Part shown: positions 12,571 to 16,572 of the stretch, in pieces
How positions within the stretch are numbered: the stretch's first letter is position 1
How the letters are laid out: every line of letters begins with the position of its first letter
Assembly: GCA_016703965.1 (NCBI GenBank)
Contig: JADJBB010000019.1
Coordinates: 1 to 16,572, forward strand
DNA from: Acidobacteriota bacterium
GTDB taxonomy: Bacteria; Acidobacteriota; Blastocatellia; Pyrinomonadales; Pyrinomonadaceae
Length of the DNA stretch: 16,572 nt
Direction of reading: 5' to 3'
Program-made: the position numbers and the translations under genes
Notes under the pieces: model-generated
What the model was told of the DNA's origin: nothing
Seen by the model: only the letters and a program-made list of their open reading frames with translations
Database searches by the model: none

Positions 12571-13224
12571 GTGGTGAAAGACAAGGAAAGGTCGCCATGC
12601 GGATGAAAGCCTACTACGAGGCGAACCGCGAGCAGATCGTCGCAGGCCAGAAAGCCTACTATGAATCGACCAAGGAAAAGGTAGCCATGCAGAAGAAAGC
12701 CTACTATGAAGCAAACAGGGAAAAGATATTAGCGCGGAAGAAAGCCTACTATGAATCTAACAAGGAAAAGGTAGCCATGCGGATGAAAGCCTACAATGAA
12801 GCAAACAAGGAAAAGTTAGCCATGCAGAAGAAATCCTACAATGAAGCAAACAAGGAAAAGTTAGCCATGCAGAAGAAATCCTACCGTGAAACGAACAAGG
12901 CGCGGATATACGCGCATGCCAACGCACGTAGACTATTCAAAGGTGCATCCCGCCTTTCCAAAGCGTACATTAGCCAAACCGCAGAGGAACAAGCTGGCCC
13001 GCGAAATCGCCGAACTATCCGGTGATGCTATACACGTTGACCACATCATACCGCTTAAAGGCGTAACATAGGACGGCGCCGATGTTAGCGGGTTGCATGT
13101 TCCCTGGAACCTTACGATTGTCCACTATAGAACGAACCTACAAAAGCACAACAAAGCACTGAATAGCGACGCACTAGCATTTAGCAATCTGCAAATAATT
13201 GTTGACGATACGTTTAGCGTTTGA
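12571..13224 (+). pseudogene. HNH endonuclease with 15-residue N-terminal repeats, frameshifts and amber stop
   Basis: A GTG at 12571 (AAAGGA seven bases upstream) could begin VVKDKEKVAMRMKAYYEANR if one A is restored near 12589; the visible ATG frame begins at 12597. Seven 15-residue repeats follow (KAYYEANREQIVAGQ, KAYYESTKEKVAMQK and so on), a highly charged helical array common at the N-terminus of phage HNH proteins. Then ARIYAHANARRLFKGASRLS, a shift near 12995 (CAAGCTGGCCC has one extra base), and the HNH core KLAREIAELSGDAIHVDHII, PLKG. An in-frame TAG (13069-13071) interrupts before DGADVSGLHVPWNLTIVHYR and LQKHNKAL, which contain the conserved LHVPWNL and final HN. The product would cut DNA near packaging or replication sites or be a homing enzyme. 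Confidence 0.75.
12606..12920 (+). repeat. 45-bp coding tandem repeat (15-residue units)
   Basis: Seven consecutive units of 45 bp encode KAYYEANREQ-type repeats: KAYYEANREQIVAGQ, KAYYESTKEKVAMQK, KAYYEANREKILARK, KAYYESNKEKVAMRM, KAYNEANKEKLAMQK, KSYNEANKEKLAMQK and KSYRETNKARIYAHA. Units five and six are almost identical in DNA, which shows recent duplication. Confidence 0.85.
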
Positions 13225-13267
13225 TAAAGTTCGTTTCGCACCAACTAAATCAACTAGGAGAAACCAA

Positions 13268-13541
13268 ATGGGTAGCACTGAGAGGAAAGCAAGCCAGAAA
13301 GCCTACTACGAGGCGAACCGCGAGAGGATTGCCGAACGCCAGGAAAGCCTACTACGCAGAGAACCGCGAGAAGATCGTCGCACGCCAGAAAGCCTACTAC
13401 GGGCGAACCGCGAGAGATCGCCGCCCGCAGAGGCGTGGACCGGAAACGAAAGCGGCCTACGCAAAGGAGTATTACGCAGCAAACCGCGAACGTCTGATTG
13501 CGTATCAAAGAGAATCCGCAAAAACCTACATGGGCAAATAA
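13268..13541 (+). pseudogene. Stand-alone KAYYEANRE repeat protein, frameshifted
   Basis: The ATG at 13268 follows TAGGAGAAACCAA and gives MGSTERKASQKAYYEANRER then IAERQ. One extra G near 13343 moves the frame to KAYYAENREKIVARQKAYY, then another break near 13402, then AYAKEYYAANRERLIAYQ and RESAKTYMGK with TAA at 13539-13541. It is the same 15-residue repeat as the N-terminus of the HNH gene just upstream, but no HNH core follows. It may be a truncated duplicate of that gene or a separate repeat protein; I cannot tell which. Reconstructed length is about 90 residues. Its own good RBS argues that it is a real gene. Confidence 0.6.
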
Positions 13542-13552
13542 GGAGAAGCAAA

Positions 13553-13884
13553 ATGCATACGCCCGGTATTTTTCACTCCCCGGATTTCGCCTCGTCCTTT
13601 CGCCAGTGCTACAAGGCGCGGTAATCATGGCTATCGTGCTGTTCGCAAACAGCATATTGTCGCAGCGCGCGGAGGCGGGGCAGCAAGCGGAAGAAACCAG
13701 GCTTGAGGCTAAAATTTCAAAGCAGGCCGGTTACATCGCCTCGCTCGAAAAGACCCTTGCGATGTGCCTAACCCGCGGCGATCACCCCCTAACAATCGGC
13801 GGCGAATTGTGGTTCTGCGGCGCCGCCAATACCGGGATAAAAATGAAAAAAAAACGGATTCCAGCACGGGACATTACAGCATGA
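13553..13884 (+). pseudogene. Small membrane-anchored coiled-coil phage protein
   Basis: The best start is ATG 13553, seven bases after AAGGAG. One C must be added in ACGCCCGG (about 13560-13563) to read MHTPRYFSLPGFRLVLSPVL, then QGAVIMAIVLFANSILSQRA (membrane helix about residues 18-36), then EAGQQAEETRLEAKISKQAG, YIASLEKTLAMCLTRGDH and PLTIGGELWFCGAANTGIKM. Otherwise the only in-frame ATG is 13627, which lacks an RBS. The layout, a short N-terminus, one helix, a coiled coil, then a Cys-containing end (CLTRGD...ELWFCG), occurs in small phage inner-membrane proteins. A spanin is conceivable from topology but there is no lysis gene nearby. The end overlaps the next start. Confidence 0.65.
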
Positions 13885-14366
13885 GCTTGATAGATAAAAA
13901 AGAAGCATTTGCCGAACTCGTAAAAAGTGGGCGCAGCGGATATTCAGTTATCGACACGGCCCTGGACAAAATCGCAGGACTTGAACAGCAACTCGCCGAG
14001 CGCGACGCAAAGATTGTGCGTCTTGAGGAGCAGGCCGCACGACTTTTGCACGGACTTGCAAAATGTGGAGAAGCGCGCGACTGCCTCAAGCAGCAACTCG
14101 CCGCCAATGATGCAGCACTCTATAACACCGCCCGAAAAGCGGCACGTATTGCGATGGAAAAATGCAAGAACGCAACAGGCCAGCGTCGCAAGATTGAAAT
14201 GTATGTCAGCGCAAACCAGATCGCAGAGGATGTGCTAGACGCGATCAACAATGGACTAGAGAAATTAGCGCATCAAAGAAAAAGCGGGAACTCAATCGTG
14301 CGACTATGGAACACGGTGCTTCAAAGTTGTCTGCGCAATTTGCAACTGCTAATCACACGATGCTGA
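13881..14366 (+). CDS. Coiled-coil accessory protein, probably N-terminal part of an Ea22-like protein
   Basis: The ORF from ATG 13881 (overlapping the previous stop) reads MSLIDKKEAFAELVKSGRSG then LEQQLAERDAKIVRLEEQAA, a clear heptad coiled coil (about 35-55), and AALYNTARKAARIAMEKCKN. At about 14278-14283 the A run AAAAA appears one base short: with one more A, HQRKKRELNRATMEHGASKL continues into the next ORF. Thus the visible C-terminus after HQRK (SGNSIVRLWNTVLQ...) is probably out of frame and this ORF and the next are one gene. Coiled-coil phage accessory proteins of this kind sit among late-early genes and are mostly dispensable. Alternative: two overlapping genes. Confidence 0.6.
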   Translation: MSLIDKKEAFAELVKSGRSGYSVIDTALDKIAGLEQQLAERDAKIVRLEEQAARLLHGLAKCGEARDCLKQQLAANDAALYNTARKAARIAMEKCKNATGQRRKIEMYVSANQIAEDVLDAINNGLEKLAHQRKSGNSIVRLWNTVLQSCLRNLQLLITRC

Positions 14367-14728
14367 ATATTACCGAGAGTATTGCAGCAAACCATATCTC
14401 AAAACTTGAACAGCGACTCTCCGACGCAACCAAGCAGAACGTGCTGCTGCGGAATGCAATCGACGCTCACTTGAATCCATGTGGTTGCCTTAAAGGTTGT
14501 GAGTTTTGCAACGGGAAGTATTCACTTGACGAAGCACTCGCCGCCACGGCTGACCTTGGCGAGTACACCCTATGCGAGAAGGAGCCTGTTGCTGGGCTTC
14601 ACGAGAATCGCCCAGATGCTGACGTTATTACCCACGCAGTAAAGAATGTATGGAATGGTGTGGTCGTTGGGAGAATGGCTCAATACTCGATCACACTCTA
14701 CGCCCAGAAAGGACTGACGAAATGGTAA
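14306..14728 (+). CDS. Ea22-like phage protein (C-terminal part)
   Basis: The frame MEHGASKLSAQFATANHTML, then LEQRLSDATKQNVLLRNAID, CGCLKGCEFCNGKYSLDEAL, LCEKEPVAGLHENRPDADVI and VGRMAQYSITLYAQKGLTKW ends at TAA. The closing pattern 'EPVA...ENPDADVI...VK..W.......A.YSI.LY' is that of lambda Ea22-like (ead) proteins, which are variable accessory proteins of unknown action. A cysteine cluster C-G-C-x3-C-x2-C (about residues 59-67) could bind zinc. No RBS precedes the ATG at 14306 or the internal ATG at 14360, which supports the view that this is the continuation of the 13881 gene after a one-base loss. Its stop overlaps the start of the small zinc-ribbon-like ORF at 14722. Confidence 0.65.
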   Translation: MEHGASKLSAQFATANHTMLNITESIAANHISKLEQRLSDATKQNVLLRNAIDAHLNPCGCLKGCEFCNGKYSLDEALAATADLGEYTLCEKEPVAGLHENRPDADVITHAVKNVWNGVVVGRMAQYSITLYAQKGLTKW

Positions 14729-14811
14729 CTAACTGCCCTAAATGTGGATTGCCGCGATTCGCCGGTGTTGGAGGCTATGCAGGCCCACAGTGCACCCTGC
14801 CTAGTTACTAA
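14722..14811 (+). CDS. Tiny CPKCG zinc-ribbon-like peptide
   Basis: AGAAAGGACTGACGAA places a good RBS before ATG 14722, which overlaps the preceding stop. The 29-residue product MVTNCPKCGLPRFAGVGGYA, GPQCTLPSY has a CxxC and a third cysteine, so it resembles half a zinc ribbon. It may be the true N-terminus of the following coiled-coil gene, reached by a frameshift near 14790-14800, since that ORF lacks its own RBS. Confidence 0.5.
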   Translation: MVTNCPKCGLPRFAGVGGYAGPQCTLPSY

Positions 14812-15256
14812 CTTTGCCGTTGTGGATCCAGTTGTACGACAGCAACAAGAAATCGAATCCCTGCGCCAGCAACTCGACCACATTAAAGAGGTTGATTTTC
14901 CGCGCAAAGTCGAAGCAGTTTCGAATGGATGGAGGACTCGCCTCGACGCAGAAAGAATCGTTGCCAAGGAGCGTTTTGAAAAACTATTAAGTTGGGTTGA
15001 TGATTACTGCGAGGTTGATGACAAAGACTTTATAGAAATAGAGCCTGTCGTTAATGCCGTTCTAGGAGAGGCCATAGAAACAAACCCACTGAGTGACCTG
15101 CGCCAGCAACTGTCAGCCGCGCAAGCCAGGATTGACGAACTCATGCTGGAATACTGCCCAGAAGAAATGACCAATGAGCAGATAGCCGAGTACGAGAAAC
15201 ATCAACGTCCGGCGTGGAGGAACTTTTCCTTGGAGTTGAAAAAGGAGCAGAAATGA
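14744..15256 (+). CDS. Coiled-coil phage accessory protein
   Basis: The open frame is intact and carries VVDPVVRQQQEIESLRQQLD, HIKEVDFPRKVEAVSNGW, ERFEKLLSWVDDYCEVDDKD and LSDLRQQLSAAQARIDELML, with two QQL-type coiled coils and an acidic middle. The nominal start (GTG 14744, MDCRDSP) has no RBS, and coding quality looks real only from about VVDPVV (14820) on. The N-terminus may instead come from the tiny CPKCG ORF at 14722 through a one-base shift. It ends ELKKEQK, and its TGA overlaps the next ATG. The spacing of Leu and Gln suggests oligomerisation. I do not recognise a family beyond the general Ea22-like accessory class. Confidence 0.65.
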   Translation: MDCRDSPVLEAMQAHSAPCLVTNFAVVDPVVRQQQEIESLRQQLDHIKEVDFPRKVEAVSNGWRTRLDAERIVAKERFEKLLSWVDDYCEVDDKDFIEIEPVVNAVLGEAIETNPLSDLRQQLSAAQARIDELMLEYCPEEMTNEQIAEYEKHQRPAWRNFSLELKKEQK

Positions 15257-15701
15257 GCGACGCGAAAAGAAAGTTAAGTGATTGCATCAGGCCAACAGTT
15301 GAAGCCGCACCGTGGGTTATCGAAGCAGTGCTTGAATTGGAAAACAAACTCGCCGCAGCACAGGAAGAGCTTAACGCTGAGCGCAATCGCCGGTTTGAAG
15401 GCAATCGTATTTCAAGCCAAGAATATAACGACTGTCAGAAGCGCGATGTGATGCTACGGGAGGCGCTAGAAGACAAAGCGACAAAAGCGCTGTTCCGAGC
15501 GTGGAGCCTTGGTCAAAAATATTGGCAACAGGCCGATAGTGATTCTTACACGCAGAACGCAAAGGCTACTATGACACAAAGAAGTTTCAGGAATTGATTG
15601 ATGAGTTTCGCTCAGGAGAATGGACACCGGAAACACTGGCAGGTGAAAGACTTGAAGCGATTTTTTTATCAAGATGGCAATGGGACGCGTTGGGTCTATA
15701 G
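15253..15701 (+). pseudogene. Phage accessory protein with 'YYDTKKFQELIDEF' C-terminus, frameshifted
   Basis: ATG 15253 overlaps the previous stop (ATGA) and has AAAGGAG before it. MSDAKRKLSDCIRPTVEAAP then WVIEAVLELENKLAAAQEEL (coiled coil) and ALFRAWSLGQKYWQQADSD follow. The frame appears to lose one C near 15563 (GGCC to GGC): the ORF would stop at 15597, while the alternative frame continues YYDTKKFQELIDEFRSGEWT, PETLAGERLEAIFLSRWQWD and ALGL to TAG 15699-15701. That tail is well formed, so the intact protein is about 148 residues. Function unknown; it belongs to the accessory block. The next 172 bases (15702-15873) hold no gene I can support, only a GACTGT-CGGCC-ACAGTC hairpin at 15836-15852. 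Confidence 0.65.
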
Positions 15702-15873
15702 CGAAGACGCCTGCGCTTCAATAAGCGGGCCGGATTCTGACGACCGAGAGATTGGCCGGGCGGTGCTGTGCTTGGGAGCTAATCCAACCCGACGACTCCG
15801 CGCTCAAGGCGTGGCTTGAAATGAGCAACACCGCCGACTGTCGGCCACAGTCATCTTTGCAAGGAGTAGTGAA

Positions 15874-16519
15874 ATGAAGCGCATCAAAGTGTTTGTTCTC
15901 TCGGCCCTCGTGGCTGTTTCATCCCTGATTATGGGGTCGGCCTTCGCCACCACTATCGGCAACCCGCCGGGAGGCGGCATTCAAGCCCAGACCCAAGGTC
16001 AAGCCCAGATTCAGGGTCAGGCGCAAGGTCAAGGCCAAGCGCAATTCACCAATGTCGATGTCTCCAACCGCATCTCGAATGACGTCCGCTCCAATGCGGC
16101 GGCCTTCGCTGGTGGCGGTGATGCCAAGTCCGGTTCGTTCAGCAAGTCCAGTTCGGGCGGCAACACCCTGAGCAACGGCGGCAACACGCTGACGGTCAAT
16201 GCGGCACCCATCCCGACGCAGACCACGACCCGTATCGAGCAGAGTGACTACACCGTCAAAAACGTCCCGTCGGTCTTCAGCGGCAATGTGTATCCGACTG
16301 CCCCCTGTATGGGGTCCAGTACCGTTGGTGGCGCTGGGGTCGGTTTTGGCTTTTCAGTTGGAACATCTTGGAAAGACGACGAGTGCGGAATCCGTGAAAC
16401 CAGTCGCAGCTTCTCCGGTCTCGGACTGAAGGAAGACGCGCTGGCTGTTCTCTGCACCAGCGAGTATGCCAAGGCAGCGCCGGCCTTGCGTCGCCCGCGA
16501 ACAGGCCCAGCCTAAGTAA
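15874..16519 (+). CDS. Exported glutamine-rich phage protein
   Basis: GCAAGGAGTAGTGAA precedes the ATG. MKRIKVFVLSALVAVSSLIM followed by GSAFA is a Sec signal peptide (cleavage expected near residue 26). A low-complexity segment of GQAQ/GQ units (about 36-57) and a Ser/Gly/Asn-rich stretch follow (FAGGGDAKSGSFSKSSSGGN). The C-terminal domain CMGSSTVGGAGVGFGFSVGT, SWKDDECGIRETSRSFSGLG, LKEDALAVLCTSEYA has paired cysteines suited to the periplasm. I recall related proteins in phages and prophages as exported proteins of unknown role. The ORF stops at 16515; deleting one T in GCCTTGCG (about 16484) instead gives APACVAREQAQPK and TAA at 16517-16519, restoring a terminal cysteine, which I prefer. 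Confidence 0.75.
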
Positions 16520-16565
16520 TGCCAAGGGCGGTGACAGCACCCTTCCACATTACACAGGAGAAAAG

Positions 16566-16572
16566 ATGAAAG
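16566..16572 (+). CDS. Start of a further gene, cut by the window edge
   Basis: ACACAGGAGAAAAG is followed by ATGAAAG at the last bases of the window. The Shine-Dalgarno sequence and spacing are good, so another rightward gene begins here; only two codons are visible. Confidence 0.6.

Noticed and set aside
8788..13224. Alternative genetic code with UGA read as tryptophan
   Set aside because: Several intact genes here end normally in TGA directly before or overlapping the next start (for example 5958-5960), so UGA is a normal stop in this genome.

Overview
The window looks like the early-to-middle part of a temperate tailed-phage genome or an integrated prophage. The evidence is a divergent pair of small regulators, a replication and recombination block (RecB-like DUF2800 nuclease, DUF2815 single-strand-binding-like protein, adenine/cytosine-N methyltransferase, T7-type family A DNA polymerase, HNH endonuclease) and many small phage-type proteins. 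The style of the regulators and replication proteins recalls phages of Betaproteobacteria, but that is recall from family resemblance and no search was run. No integrase, structural or packaging gene is visible.

Layout. 1-2386 is a leftward operon of five intact small genes in AT-rich DNA studded with GCGGCCGC palindromes. It is driven from a near-perfect sigma70 promoter at 2498-2525 and preceded by a terminator-like leader hairpin. 2526-3491 holds hairpins and a 23-unit, 36-bp tandem repeat. 3492-4037 has hairpins but no credible gene. 4038-4756 (leftward) and 4892-5392 (rightward) form a regulatory switch around a dyad-rich spacer. 5553-8164 is a rightward recombination module closed by a terminator at 8321-8344. 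8438-13224 carries a KLNNN-type phage protein, methyltransferase, DUF7220 membrane protein, polymerase and HNH gene. 13268-15701 holds small repeat, membrane, coiled-coil and Ea22-like accessory genes. 15874-16519 encodes an exported glutamine-rich protein, and a new gene begins at 16566.

A dominant feature is that most rightward genes are interrupted by single-base shifts, mostly loss or gain of one base in a short homopolymer, plus two in-frame stops. The reading on either side remains well conserved, so uncorrected sequencing or assembly indels are the simplest explanation and recent decay the second. The leftward operon at 1-2386 shows no such breaks. The best candidates for undescribed biology are the shared TTGCAAT...TGCTAAA element at three promoters, the 36-bp repeat locus, the terminator-overlapping 18-bp inverted repeat with a possible leader peptide at 8337-8436, and the GCGGCCGC enrichment of the left arm.
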